Assembly (NCBI RefSeq): GCF_000372465.1
Contig: NZ_AQUZ01000004.1
Span: 125,202 to 189,201, forward strand
Length of the DNA: 64,000 bases
Source: Kribbella catacumbae DSM 19601
Lineage (GTDB): Bacteria; Actinomycetota; Actinomycetes; Propionibacteriales; Kribbellaceae
Direction of reading: 5' to 3'
Shown: in pieces, positions 39,215 to 48,342 of the stretch
Layout: each line of letters opens with the position of its first letter
Position numbering within the stretch: the first letter of the stretch is position 1
Notes under the pieces: model-generated
The model's database searches: none
The model's input: the letters and a program-made list of their open reading frames with translations, nothing else
What the model was told of the DNA's origin: nothing
Translations under genes and position numbers: made by a program

Positions 39215-40339
39215 GTGGCTATCAAGGTCAGTGCCGAAGAGCTCAACCGGGCGACGCTCGCCCGGCAGCTGCTGCTCGCCCGGGAACAGCTCAGCGCGAC
39301 CGAGGCCACCCGGCGAATCGTCGCCATCCAGGCGCAGCACGCGGCGTCGCCGTACGTCGCGCTGTGGAACCGGCTGGTCGATTTCGACCCCGCCGAGCTC
39401 GACTCGGCCTTCGCTGAGCGGCAACTGGTGAAGGCGACGCTGATGCGGTTCACGCTGCACGCCGTCCATCGCGACGACCACTTGCCCTTCCACGTCGCTA
39501 TGCAGCCGTCGCTCCCGGAGAAGTACCTAACCGACCGTGGTCTCACCCGTCCACAAGCCCACGCCTACCTGCCGGAGCTGCTGGAGTTCGTCGCCGAGCC
39601 GCGCAGCAGCGCAGAGGTGGAGGAGTGGTTCACCTCGTACCACGGCGTGGCTGGCAAGGACGTCTGGTGGATCCTCCGCGCCTTCGCGCCGGTCTGTCAC
39701 TCCCCGACCGGCGGGCCGTGGTCCTTCGGTCAACGGCCGCACTTCGTCGCGGCCTCACCACATCCGGCGCAGTACTCCGATGAGTTGGCCGCTACGGCGC
39801 GGGAGACGCTGGTCTGGCGGTATCTCGAGGGGTTCGGGCCGGCGTCGCTGGCCGATGTGGCGCAGTTCGCGAAGATCCAGCGAGCGCACGCCAAGGCCGC
39901 GATCTCGGCGCTCGGGGAGAAGCTGGTGGTGCTGGAAGGGCCGGACGGGTCAACGCTGTACGACGTACCGGGTGCGCCTCGGCCGGCCGCGGACACGCCT
40001 GCTCCGCCGCGGTTGATGGCGATGTGGGACAGCGCTCTGCTCGCCTATGCCGACCGGTCGCGCATCGTTCCGGCGGAGTACAAGTCTGTTGTCACCCGGA
40101 TCAACGGCGACGTCCTGCCCACCCTCCTGGTCGATGGGCAGGTCGCCGGCCTGTGGCGCTCGACTGCCGACGGCATCGAGGCCGCAGCCTTTCGTCCGCT
40201 GCCTGCGAAGACCTGGAAAGCCCTCAGCGTCGAGGCCTCGATTCTCACCACGTTCTTGGCGGACCGTGAGCCAACGGTCTACTCCCGCTACAACAACTGG
40301 TGGTCCGATCTCCCCGCTGCCGAAACCCGGCTGCTCTGA
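39215..40339 (+). CDS. Winged-helix protein, AlkZ/YcaQ-like (HTH_42)
   Basis: 374 residues from a GTG. ATRRIVAIQAQHAASPYVAL contains a Q-A-Q motif, the position of the catalytic Q-x-Q/Q-x-D pair in AlkZ-type DNA glycosylases. RFTLHAVHRDDH, ETLVWRYLEGFGPASLADVA and SALLAYADRSRIVPAEYKSV are further family landmarks of this winged-helix superfamily. Some members remove alkylated or cross-linked bases; activity here is inferred. Without the prophage it would lie divergent from xth, with about 68 bp between the start codons. Confidence 0.78.
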   Translation: MAIKVSAEELNRATLARQLLLAREQLSATEATRRIVAIQAQHAASPYVALWNRLVDFDPAELDSAFAERQLVKATLMRFTLHAVHRDDHLPFHVAMQPSLPEKYLTDRGLTRPQAHAYLPELLEFVAEPRSSAEVEEWFTSYHGVAGKDVWWILRAFAPVCHSPTGGPWSFGQRPHFVAASPHPAQYSDELAATARETLVWRYLEGFGPASLADVAQFAKIQRAHAKAAISALGEKLVVLEGPDGSTLYDVPGAPRPAADTPAPPRLMAMWDSALLAYADRSRIVPAEYKSVVTRINGDVLPTLLVDGQVAGLWRSTADGIEAAAFRPLPAKTWKALSVEASILTTFLADREPTVYSRYNNWWSDLPAAETRLL

Positions 40340-40693
40340 TCAGTCCACACACAGGCAGAACGGGTGTCCTGCCGGGTCGAGGAACACCCGGAACGTAGTA
40401 CCGGGCTGGTGATCGGGCTTGGTCGCGCCGAGCTGGAGGACCGCTGCCTCACCGGCGTCGAGGTCCTCGACCATGATGTCGATGTGGAACTGCTGCGGCA
40501 CCTCCTGGCCCGGCCACTCGGGTCGGCGGTAACCCTCGACCTGCTGAAAGCAGATGCAGGCATTCTCGGTCCGGATCTCGGCCCAGCCGTCCGAGCTCTC
40601 CACCTTCCAATCCAGGACCGCGCCGTAGAACGACGCCAGCGCGCCGGGATCGGGACAGTCGAGGACAACGCTTGGATATCTCCCAATGGCCAT
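40340..40693 (-). CDS. VOC/glyoxalase-like protein
   Basis: 117 residues. SVVLDCPDPGALASFYGAVL, RTENACICFQQVEGYRRPEW and HIDIMVEDLDAGEAAVLQLG, then FRVFLDPAGHPFCL show the paired beta-alpha-beta-beta-beta units of the vicinal oxygen chelate superfamily. Possible ligands include the His in FHIDI and the Asp in FLDP. Substrate unknown. The Met at 40693 is chosen because the domain starts there. Confidence 0.85.
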   Translation of the reverse strand: MAIGRYPSVVLDCPDPGALASFYGAVLDWKVESSDGWAEIRTENACICFQQVEGYRRPEWPGQEVPQQFHIDIMVEDLDAGEAAVLQLGATKPDHQPGTTFRVFLDPAGHPFCLCVD

Positions 40694-40736
40694 ACCAGGC
40701 ACGATATCCACGGTCCCGGACGATCCTCGTCCGGGT

Positions 40737-42035
40737 TTACCAATAGGTGTTGAGGTCGGCGAGGAGGGAACGGACCGCGCCGCCCTCGGGCTTCTGGTAG
40801 AAGTCCAGCGCCACATAGTTAGGCTTGCGTCCCGCGACGGGACCACAGACCCGGCGTACCCGGTCGGCCAGTTTGCTGCCGTTGTCCGCGGCGGCCGAGC
40901 CTTCCGACGGGACGTCGCGGTAGTGGTTCATCACGTACAGGCGGCGAAAGCCTGGCTCTTCCTTGGCCAGCGGTACTTCGTCCCACCGGCTGTAGCAGTG
41001 GATGTCGCCGCCACCGGAACCGAGGGTCCAGTAGTTCTCCGCGGTCCAGTCCCGGTCGAACATCACGCCGTACGAGTCGCGGCCGGAGCGCTGGGAGAAG
41101 ACCAGCAGACGGCGGTTCTGGGCGACCAGTTCGGAGAGGCGGGGCCAGCCGTTCTGCCGGACCGCGGCCTGGCCGGGGTTGAAGACGCGATCGGCGAATC
41201 CGTTGACCCGGGCAACGGATGTGCGGAGTTCCTCGACGCTGGTGTAGTCCTCGATGAACAAGGTGACGACGGCATCGCGATTGGCGTTGAGGAAGTTGAC
41301 CACGTCCTGCAGGCCCGCGGTCAGAGTGCGCTCGTTGCCCCAGCAACTGCCGTGGCACATCCGGACGTCACCGTTGTACGAGTGGGCGTCGAGCTGCAGA
41401 CCGCGCACGCCCTGGGTCAGCTGATCCCGCAGCCGGTACGACTGGTTGGGGAAGCGACCCCAGAAGCCCTCGTCGGTGTTGGCCATCGCGTTGTGCGCGG
41501 TGAGGAAGCTGACCTGATCGAGACGCGGGTCCGCGGGCAGTGGCCGGCGCGGCACTTCGAGACCGTTGAGGTACCACTCGGAGCCGGCACCCGAGTCCGG
41601 ACTCGTGATCAGCTCGCGGCCGGTCGAGGGGCTGGTGGTGACGACATGCAGATAACCACCGCCGGATGGATCCTTGATCCGGTAGCGGCCGCCGAGGTCC
41701 TCGAAATCCCAACCGGACAAGGGATTCGTGCAGCTGCGGAGTACGACCTTGGCCTGGTCGCGGGACAGGCACCATGCCTGGTTGGAGGCGAGCTTGATCT
41801 TGTGGTGGTCGCCATCGCGCTGCACCTGCCATTGCTGGGCGACCGAGCCGTTCGCGGTCCACTCCTGGATCTCGCGGCCATCGCTGACTCCGCCGCCGTC
41901 GAGATCGGCGACCCGGCCGTTCGGCACGCTGACGATGATCACCGCCCCAGCTGGCGGATCGGCGGCCGGCTGGGCGTACGCCGTACCGGCTGAGACGACC
42001 AGGGCTAAAGCCGTGGCAGTTAGGAGTCGGATCAT
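40737..42035 (-). CDS. Secreted ricin-B/PI-PLC-X phosphodiesterase
   Basis: 432 residues. Signal peptide MIRLLTATALALVVSAGTAY ending AQ; GGAGGT precedes this ATG. Residues 30-160 are a ricin-type lectin-like domain (QEWTANGSVAQQWQVQRDGD; SNQAWCLSR). Residues 175-420 are a PI-PLC X-like domain: FLTAHNAMANTDE with the first catalytic His, RGLQLDAHSYNGDVRMCHGS with the second. VVTLFIEDYTS and LLVFSQRSG follow. It probably cleaves phosphoinositol lipids or other phosphodiesters outside the cell; the true substrate is unknown. Confidence 0.8.
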   Translation of the reverse strand: MIRLLTATALALVVSAGTAYAQPAADPPAGAVIIVSVPNGRVADLDGGGVSDGREIQEWTANGSVAQQWQVQRDGDHHKIKLASNQAWCLSRDQAKVVLRSCTNPLSGWDFEDLGGRYRIKDPSGGGYLHVVTTSPSTGRELITSPDSGAGSEWYLNGLEVPRRPLPADPRLDQVSFLTAHNAMANTDEGFWGRFPNQSYRLRDQLTQGVRGLQLDAHSYNGDVRMCHGSCWGNERTLTAGLQDVVNFLNANRDAVVTLFIEDYTSVEELRTSVARVNGFADRVFNPGQAAVRQNGWPRLSELVAQNRRLLVFSQRSGRDSYGVMFDRDWTAENYWTLGSGGGDIHCYSRWDEVPLAKEEPGFRRLYVMNHYRDVPSEGSAAADNGSKLADRVRRVCGPVAGRKPNYVALDFYQKPEGGAVRSLLADLNTYW

Positions 42036-42149
42036 GAGCAGGTACCTCCGGCGTCGCACCCCGATCCGGCTGGGCGGTGCGGATCCCGGGGCGTCCCGCA
42101 CACAGAGTGCCGAAGAGAACGCACCGCGTCAAAATCTCCGCGAGTTGAA

Positions 42150-43355
42150 TTACGAGTCGTCAGCGAGTTGGAGGTCGCGTCCGGCACCGAAGCCCGCGGC
42201 CGCCATGGCCAGGGCCAGGCCGATCAGCACGAGGAGCGGAAGGCTCCAGCCACCGGTGTGGTCGTACAGGACGCCCAGAAGCAAAGGGCCGGCGGCAGCC
42301 ACGAGGTACCCGATGGCCTGGGCCATGCCCGCGAGCGCGGGAGCCTGCGCCGGGCTTGCGGCGCGCCGGCTCTGGAACGTCATCGCCAGCACGATGCAGG
42401 TGCCACCGCCGAGGCCAAGCAGCGTGCAAGAGAGGAGCGACATCGCCGGCGCCGTCAGGAGTACGACGAAGCCCGCGGCGATCAGCGCCGACGCGGCCGC
42501 GGCCATCCACCGCTGGTCCTCACGCCCTCGCGAGAGCAAGGGAACGACACTGCTGGCCAGCAGGGCGACCACTTGGTAGAAGAACAGCATCCATCCGGCA
42601 CTGGATGCTGAGGTGCCCTCGTGGGCGAGGATGCTCGGCAGCCAGGCGATGACGGCGTAGAAGCAGAGCGACTGAAGCCCCATGAAGAAGGTGACCTGCC
42701 AGGCCAGCAGGGAACGCCAGGGCATCGCGCTTCTGCGTGCGGTGGGCGCGGGACGGCCGGAGCCGTTGCGCATGCGGGGTATCCAGACCAGCAGTGCGGG
42801 GATCGCCAGGAGCAGGCTCCAGCCGAGCGACGTACGCCAGGCTCCGGGCAGGACGTCGGCGAGCGGAACGGAGACGCCGGAGGAGATGGCAGCGACGAGG
42901 CCCATGACGGTCACGTACAGGGCGCTGACGGTTCCGATCCGGTGGGTGGGCACGGATCGGCGTACGACGGCTGGCAGCAGGACGTTTCCACACGCGATGG
43001 CCGCCGACAGCACAACCGTTCCCGCGAACAGGCAGGCCAAGGAGGGAAGGGATCTCAGCAGGGTGCCCGCGGCGAGGACGGCCAACGAGAGGACGAGCAG
43101 GCGGGCGTCGCCCAGACGGTGTGACATCCGTCCGACCAGCGGGGACGTCGCAGCGAAGGTGAGCAGGGGAAGGGTGCTGAGCAGTCCGGCCCCGCCGGAG
43201 CCCAAGCCGGTCCCCTGCTCGATGGCGGGCAGGAGGACGCCCACCCCGGTCAGTGTGGCTCGCAGGTTCGCGGCCACCAGCACGATCGCGACCAGGAGTC
43301 CGAGGGTGACGGCTCGGCCGTTCTGTTTGGTCTCTGTGAGTTCCTGGGAACTCAC
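42150..43355 (-). CDS. MFS transporter, CynX/NimT type
   Basis: 401 residues with about twelve membrane helices. LLVAIVLVAANLRATLTGVG, PLVGRMSHRLGDARLLVLSL (motif A region) and WMLFFYQVVALLASSVVPLL are typical of the CynX/NimT family, which includes cyanate and 2-nitroimidazole transporters. Its start overlaps the stop of the FadR-type regulator (ATGA), so the two are one operon and the regulator probably controls it. Confidence 0.85.
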   Translation of the reverse strand: MSSQELTETKQNGRAVTLGLLVAIVLVAANLRATLTGVGVLLPAIEQGTGLGSGGAGLLSTLPLLTFAATSPLVGRMSHRLGDARLLVLSLAVLAAGTLLRSLPSLACLFAGTVVLSAAIACGNVLLPAVVRRSVPTHRIGTVSALYVTVMGLVAAISSGVSVPLADVLPGAWRTSLGWSLLLAIPALLVWIPRMRNGSGRPAPTARRSAMPWRSLLAWQVTFFMGLQSLCFYAVIAWLPSILAHEGTSASSAGWMLFFYQVVALLASSVVPLLSRGREDQRWMAAAASALIAAGFVVLLTAPAMSLLSCTLLGLGGGTCIVLAMTFQSRRAASPAQAPALAGMAQAIGYLVAAAGPLLLGVLYDHTGGWSLPLLVLIGLALAMAAAGFGAGRDLQLADDS

Positions 43356-44047
43356 GTGTCCGCCTCGCCCGCAGCGCGGCGCGATACCTCGACCACCGAG
43401 GCGGCAAGGTACCGCGCGTCCGTCTCGTCTCCGGCCTCGACGGCATCCACGAGTTGTCGATGCAGCCGAGCGTGTTCGGCTTGGTCCTCGGCGTTCCAGG
43501 GCAGCGCGCCGAGCGCAGAGGTGAGCGCGCTGCCGAGGTACCCGTAGACATCGGTCAGGAGTTCGTTGCCCCCGGCACGGACCAGCGTGCGGTGGAAGTC
43601 GCCATCCACTGCCGCGATCGCTTCCATGTCCTCAGTGCTGCTGACCTCGTCGGCACAGTCCAGCAGCCGACGCAGCTCGGCCAGATCCTCCGACGTACGG
43701 CGTACTGCGGCCAGGCCTGCCGCGTACTCCTCGAGGATTGCGCGCAGCTCGAAGACGTCCTCGCCGCGAGCAGCTGTCGCGCGCCGGACCAGTACCGACT
43801 CCAGTTCGTTGGACGCGCGGACGTACGTGCCGTCGCCGGCCCGTGCTTCCAGCAGTCCCAGATGGACGAGGGCCCGGAGCGCCTCGCGCAGGGTGTTCCG
43901 GCTGACCTGCAGCTCTTGGACGAGCGTGTGCTCCGGCGGAATCCGGCTCCCGACCGGCCAGCGCCCGGCCGCGATGTGAGCCCGCAAGCTGTCGACCAGC
44001 TGAGCCGACAAGGACGCCGTCCGCTGCGGTGCTTCCAGGCCTTCCAT
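43352..44047 (-). CDS. GntR family regulator, FadR subfamily
   Basis: 231 residues from the ATG at 44047, which has GGAGG 8 nt upstream. Residues 10-75 are the GntR winged helix (PPEHTLVQELQVSRNTLREA). The C-terminal FCD helical domain shows FELRAILEEYAAGLAAVR, AVDGDFHRTLVRAGGNELL and HRQLVDAVEAGDETDAR with metal-binding Asp/His positions. Ligand unknown. It is translationally coupled to the MFS gene. Confidence 0.88.
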   Translation of the reverse strand: MEGLEAPQRTASLSAQLVDSLRAHIAAGRWPVGSRIPPEHTLVQELQVSRNTLREALRALVHLGLLEARAGDGTYVRASNELESVLVRRATAARGEDVFELRAILEEYAAGLAAVRRTSEDLAELRRLLDCADEVSSTEDMEAIAAVDGDFHRTLVRAGGNELLTDVYGYLGSALTSALGALPWNAEDQAEHARLHRQLVDAVEAGDETDARYLAASVVEVSRRAAGEADT

Positions 44048-44131
44048 CGGGGAAACCTCCAAATGTAGGACATCTGGCTCCGATCCTTCGTCATCACTGG
44101 GGTACGTGTCAAACAAGCAACTTCGCTTGAG

Positions 44132-44168
44132 GTATTCATTGACAAGAATATTCTTGTGTGTGAATACT
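44132..44168 (+). promoter_or_regulatory. Promoter with overlapping ArsR operator; leaderless start
   Basis: TTGACA (44139-44144), 18 bp, AATACT (44163-44168). The 16-bp palindrome ACAAGAATATTCTTGT (44142-44157) lies between them, with an outer pair GTATTCA/TGAATAC (44132-44138, 44161-44167) on the same centre. The ATG at 44176 is 8 bp past the -10 box, so the transcript should be leaderless, and no Shine-Dalgarno is present. Binding by the encoded ArsR domain would block this promoter. Confidence 0.7.
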
Positions 44169-44175
44169 TTGACTC

Positions 44176-44982
44176 ATGGATCGGATCGCAGCAGCACTGG
44201 GAGACCCGGCGCGGTGGCGCATCGTGGAACTCCTCACCGAGCGGCCCCGGTCGGTCGGCGAGCTGGCCGAGTTGACCGGGTTGCGGCAGCCGCAGACCAC
44301 CAAGCACCTCCAGACCCTCGCCCGCGCTGGGCTCGTCGTCGTCTTCCCGCTCGGGCAACGTCGCGTCTACGCGGTCGAGTCGGCTCCGCTGGCGACCTTG
44401 GCCGGGCGGCTGCGGGACCTGGCCGATGTCACCGAGGCGCATCAGGGCGAGCGGGACGTCATCGCGCAGTACCGGACTTCCATCGACACCGAATCCGCGC
44501 TCGCGGACCGGGCGCGGTGGGCGGATGGGCGGACCTTCTCGTTCGAGCGTGTGCTGGCCGCGTCACCGGCCGTCGTCTGGCGGCACTGGGGCGAGCCGGA
44601 TCTGCTGGCGTCTTGGTGGGCTCCGCAGTCGATGTCTATCACCGAGTGCGCATTGGAGCCGCGGCCGGGCGGACGCGTAGTACTCGAATATCGCGATGCC
44701 GAAGGGCGGTATCGCTCCGAGGGACAGGTCCATATCGCCAAGGAACCCGAGCACCTCGTGTTCGACCTCTCGGTGCTGGACGCGGAGGGGGCGGTCTCGT
44801 TCACCGGCCACTACGACCTGAAGTTCACCGCGACACCGGCCGGCACCCAGCTGCGGCTCGACCTGCGCATCACCGAATCGACCATCGAGGCCCTCCCGTA
44901 CATCGCCGGGATCGAAACCGGCTGGGGCCCGGTACTGGACAACCTCGCCGACGCCGTCGGCTCATTCACCGGAAGGAAATGA
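44176..44982 (+). CDS. ArsR-SRPBCC fusion regulator
   Basis: 268 residues. Residues 1-85 are an ArsR winged helix (MDRIAAALGDPARWRIVELL; TGLRQPQTTKHLQTLARAGL). Residues 115-262 are an AHSA1/SRPBCC domain (SFERVLAASPAVVWRHWGEP; YRSEGQVHIAKEPEHLVFDL). In most genomes these are two neighbouring genes, as at 3495-4395 here. The fusion suggests the SRPBCC half senses or binds the ligand that releases the ArsR half. No arsenic-type Cys pair is seen. Probably self-regulated through the palindrome upstream and co-transcribed with the next gene. Confidence 0.88.
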   Translation: MDRIAAALGDPARWRIVELLTERPRSVGELAELTGLRQPQTTKHLQTLARAGLVVVFPLGQRRVYAVESAPLATLAGRLRDLADVTEAHQGERDVIAQYRTSIDTESALADRARWADGRTFSFERVLAASPAVVWRHWGEPDLLASWWAPQSMSITECALEPRPGGRVVLEYRDAEGRYRSEGQVHIAKEPEHLVFDLSVLDAEGAVSFTGHYDLKFTATPAGTQLRLDLRITESTIEALPYIAGIETGWGPVLDNLADAVGSFTGRK

Positions 44983-44983
44983 C

Positions 44984-45583
44984 ATGACCGCCTCGACCGA
45001 CCGCTTGGTGACCGCGAACATCGCCCTGACTCTCGACGGGCGCTACAACGGCCCCGGCGGGCCTGAAGACTTCGCCGCCTTCGTTCCCTTTGTGACCACC
45101 GACGTCGCGCGAGACCACATGAGCCGGATGTGGGCGACCGCGACGACCGCCCTGCTCGGCCGCGTCAACGCGGACGGATTCCTTGGGTACTGGCCATCCG
45201 TAGCCGACGACGAGAACGCCGACCCCCGCGACCGCGGCTACGCCAAGTGGCTGGTCGACACGGAGAAGGTGGTCCTCTCGACGACTCTGACCGAGGCACC
45301 CTGGGAACGCACCCGCATCGTGAACGCTCCCGCCGCGGACGTGGTCACCGAACTCAAGGCAACCGGCCACGGCGACATCCTCATCAACAACAGCGCCACC
45401 GTCATCAAGGCCCTCCTCGCGGCAGGCCTCCTCGACCGGCTGTACTTGCTGGTCCTGCCCGTGATCGCCGGCGGCGGCCAACGCCTGTTCGAGGACGGTC
45501 TTCCCTCGTCGAACTGGACCCTCACCCACCAAGAGACAGGCGCCATGGGCGAGCTGGCGATGACCTACGACCGCACCTCTTGA
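44984..45583 (+). CDS. RibD C-terminal/dihydrofolate reductase-like protein
   Basis: 199 residues. LVTANIALTLDGRYNGPGGP, TTALLGRVNADGFLGYWP, VVLSTTLTEAPWERTRIV and GDILINNSATVIKALLAAGL are the usual landmarks of the RibD_C/DHFR-like fold that binds NADPH. Family members reduce pterin- or flavin-like substrates; the real role of this subgroup is unknown. The ATG is 1 bp after the fusion regulator's stop, so they are co-expressed. Confidence 0.85.
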   Translation: MTASTDRLVTANIALTLDGRYNGPGGPEDFAAFVPFVTTDVARDHMSRMWATATTALLGRVNADGFLGYWPSVADDENADPRDRGYAKWLVDTEKVVLSTTLTEAPWERTRIVNAPAADVVTELKATGHGDILINNSATVIKALLAAGLLDRLYLLVLPVIAGGGQRLFEDGLPSSNWTLTHQETGAMGELAMTYDRTS

Positions 45584-45684
45584 CTCTGTCTCAGATGGCC
45601 TGCGCCCTCGACCAACCGAAGTGAACCTCGGCGTGTCTCGCACCGCAAAGCCGGCGGCGGACGGTGGGTGTCGTACGGGTGGCC

Positions 45685-46539
45685 CTATGCGGTGTGCTTG
45701 GTCAGCCAGGGCAGTACGGCGTTGGCCAGTTGGTCGGCGTCTTCGAGGTGGGCGAAGTGGCCGGCGCCTTCGAGGTGGATGTAGTCGGCGCCGGGAATGG
45801 TGGTGGCCAGCGCGTGGGCCCATGCGACGGGTACTGGGTCCAGCTCTGAATGGACGAGCAGCGTGGGGCATTGGATGTCGGCGAATCGGCGCATGGGATC
45901 GAGTGCGGCCAGCGATCCCATCATGCGTTCTGGGGCGGCTTGCACGTTGGCTGCGGTGATCTCCGTGAACCCGAGGGCGACCTTCTCGATCGTGGCGCGA
46001 TCACGGAAGAACGGGACGAAGGTGTTGAGCTGGTGGCGCTCCAGCGTTTCCGGGTCTCGTGCCTGGAACAGCGCCGACTCCTCGATCGTCTTCCTCTCCG
46101 CGTTGTCGGCGGCGGTACGGCGAGAGGCCATCTCCTGCTGGAACGCTTGAAACAACTCGGGGATGAGCGGCGGAGCAGGGTTGAGTAGGACGACTGACGC
46201 TGTGGCCTCGGGACGCGTACCGGCGTACAAGGCGGCGAGGATCGCGCCGGCGGAGTGGCCGACCAGGTTGACGCGATCGAGACCCAGCCCGGCACGGAGT
46301 CCGTCCAGGTCGTCGATCGCTCCGGCGAAGGAGACTCTCCGCGCGTCGCCCAGCGGAGTACCGCCGCTGCCGCGCTGGTCGTAGTACACGAGTTGGAAGG
46401 TGTCGGCCCATCGGTCCAGGTCACGCATGTACCTCGCGCCGAGGCCGATCGCCCCGTGGACCACGATCAGCGGGGTGCCGTCGCCGACCACGGAGCACGC
46501 GACCTGGATGTCTCCGACGGGGATGGATGTTGCTCTCAT
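45685..46539 (-). CDS. Alpha/beta hydrolase
   Basis: 284 residues from the ATG at 46539 (AAGGAGG upstream). Oxyanion region VVHGAIGLGARYM, DQRGSGGT, nucleophile elbow GHSAG, an acidic residue in HSELDPVPV and His in GHFAHLED complete the triad. It resembles prolyl iminopeptidase/haloperoxidase-type hydrolases. Substrate unknown. The LuxR-type regulator gene lies just upstream on the same strand. Confidence 0.87.
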   Translation of the reverse strand: MRATSIPVGDIQVACSVVGDGTPLIVVHGAIGLGARYMRDLDRWADTFQLVYYDQRGSGGTPLGDARRVSFAGAIDDLDGLRAGLGLDRVNLVGHSAGAILAALYAGTRPEATASVVLLNPAPPLIPELFQAFQQEMASRRTAADNAERKTIEESALFQARDPETLERHQLNTFVPFFRDRATIEKVALGFTEITAANVQAAPERMMGSLAALDPMRRFADIQCPTLLVHSELDPVPVAWAHALATTIPGADYIHLEGAGHFAHLEDADQLANAVLPWLTKHTA

Positions 46540-46609
46540 GACTGCCTCCTTCATCAGTGGATGAGAGGAGACTGCGCTCCCGGCGGCCTCGAAGGATCGG
46601 GGAAATCCC

Positions 46610-48262
46610 CTATTCGTTGCCCCTGGCCCGGACCGTGGCTGCCTCTGTTCGGGTCTTTACCCCGAGCTTGCGCAGGATCGCGCCAACGTGGTGCTCGATG
46701 GTCTTCGCGCTCAAGAAAAGCCGGGAGCCGATCTCGCGGTTGGTAAGCCCTTGCGCGAGCAGGGTCAGCACCTCCTGCTCCCGCACGGTCAGCAGAGCGA
46801 CATCCTTCGGACCGGTACGACCCCGGACGCCGAGGTCGCGCAGCAGGGCCGCGGCCCGATCGGACTCGTTGCGGGCTCCGAGCCGCTCGAATGCCTTGAG
46901 CGCCGATTGAGCCTCGACGACCGCAAGCACGCCTTCCCTGCTCCGCAACGCTTTTGCGAGCTCCAGCCTGGTACGCGCCTCCTCGTACGGCATCCGCAAC
47001 CGGCCGAACAGCTCCGCGCCACGCCCCAGGAGTTCAATCGCCTCCGGGGCTTCCGCATCGAGCGCCACGCGACCGGCGGCCGCGGCGGCGACAGCAGCGA
47101 CGCGTGCGTTGCCGGTCTGCGCGGCAATGCTCTCCAACTCAGCGGCCGTTGCGCCGGCGCCTCCGTTGTCGCCGTTCACCAGCTTGGCCTCGGCCAGCAA
47201 CGCGAGCAGTGGTACAGCGAGCAGTCCGGATCGGCTGATGAGCGACAACTGCCGATCGAGCAATGCGACGGCCGCGGCCGCTTCGCCGCGAGCAAGACGA
47301 ATCACGGCATCGGCGCGAACTGCCGTCGGCGATCCGCCGTATCCCAGCAGTACTTCCTCAGCCTCTTCTATCCGCCCCTGGGCCATCCGCAGTTGGGAGA
47401 GTCGTACCGCCGGATCGACGCAGCGGGATCGCTGGCCGGTGCTGGCCAGCTCGGCAAGGGCGTGTACCAACTCAGCCTCGGTCTCAACCCCCGAGCTCAG
47501 CAGGTCGGCCTCACAGGTCGGGCAGAAGGTCAGCAGTGGGAGTTCGTTGTGGCGGTGGACGTAGCCCTCCATGACCTTGCTCCACTGGCGAACGCGATCA
47601 TCGTCACCGGCGAGATCGCAGGCCAGCACCAGGCTGCAGCAGGTCTGCGCCACCGCCTCGAAGGTGACCGCGTCCTCCCCTGTCGCCGCAGCCATTGCCT
47701 GGTCAAGGTGTCCCAGCCCTTCGTCAACCTGACCCAGGGTGATCTGGACCAGCCCCAGCCGGGAGAGTGCGGCCAACTCGAGATCCGGGTCAGCCAACCG
47801 GCGGGCCAGCATCAGCGCGGCCTCGGCGTGACCAGCCGCGACCGCGGGATCCAGACAACGCTCTGCCTTGGCCAGGTCGAGATACCCCCGCTCGGGCACG
47901 TAGTCCCGATCAGTCAGCAGGTGCTCGGCCCGGGCGAGCCATCCGTCGGCGGCGGGCTCGTTGCCGTGCACAGCCGAATACTCGTGGACCAGCCACAACG
48001 CGATGCGCACTGCGCGCGCGACGTCACCCGTACTGCGGAACAAAGCGTGCGCGCGGACTCGTGCGTCAATGGCCTCCGCCGGACGGCCCAACCACCACAG
48101 AGCGCGAGCCAGCCCGTCCAGACCTTCGGGTGACATCTCCTGCGCCAGCGCGGCCTCGAATCGTTCGCGGGCCCGATCCCACGCTCCCTCGGACAGCGAC
48201 AGCTCACCCGCCGCGACAAGCTCCCGCGCGGTCGGTGACGATGCCGAGCCCACCCCGCCCAC
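46610..48262 (-). CDS. LuxR-type regulator with TPR-like sensor
   Basis: 550 residues. Residues 10-470 are helical hairpins of TPR type (ARERFEAALAQEMSPEGLDG; ALSRLGLVQITLGQVDEGLG). The C-terminal 65 residues are the LuxR helix-turn-helix (LTVREQEVLTLLAQGLTNRE, then IGSRLFLSAKTIEHHVGAIL). The AAA-type NTPase of LAL regulators is missing, so it is a short relative. It is upstream of and probably co-transcribed with the hydrolase, and divergent from merR. Confidence 0.83.
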   Translation of the reverse strand: MGGVGSASSPTARELVAAGELSLSEGAWDRARERFEAALAQEMSPEGLDGLARALWWLGRPAEAIDARVRAHALFRSTGDVARAVRIALWLVHEYSAVHGNEPAADGWLARAEHLLTDRDYVPERGYLDLAKAERCLDPAVAAGHAEAALMLARRLADPDLELAALSRLGLVQITLGQVDEGLGHLDQAMAAATGEDAVTFEAVAQTCCSLVLACDLAGDDDRVRQWSKVMEGYVHRHNELPLLTFCPTCEADLLSSGVETEAELVHALAELASTGQRSRCVDPAVRLSQLRMAQGRIEEAEEVLLGYGGSPTAVRADAVIRLARGEAAAAVALLDRQLSLISRSGLLAVPLLALLAEAKLVNGDNGGAGATAAELESIAAQTGNARVAAVAAAAAGRVALDAEAPEAIELLGRGAELFGRLRMPYEEARTRLELAKALRSREGVLAVVEAQSALKAFERLGARNESDRAAALLRDLGVRGRTGPKDVALLTVREQEVLTLLAQGLTNREIGSRLFLSAKTIEHHVGAILRKLGVKTRTEAATVRARGNE

Positions 48263-48303
48263 GCTTGCATAGTGTCACCGCAAGGCCCGCGCAGTCACGG
48301 CTT

Positions 48304-48335
48304 CTTGACTCTGTAGTTGGGTCCAGGGTTCACGA
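48304..48335 (+). promoter_or_regulatory. MerR-type promoter/operator
   Basis: TTGACT (48305-48310) starts an imperfect dyad with arms ACTCTGT (48308-48314) and CCAGGGT (48323-48329). MerR activators bind such a dyad inside an overlong (19-20 bp) spacer. The -10 is weak. GGAGG at 48337 precedes the merR ATG. Confidence 0.5.
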
Positions 48336-48342
48336 TGGAGGC

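Noticed and set aside
46688..48133. Plus-strand frame of 481 codons over the LuxR regulator
   Set aside because: Antisense shadow; the minus-strand protein has a clear LuxR helix-turn-helix.
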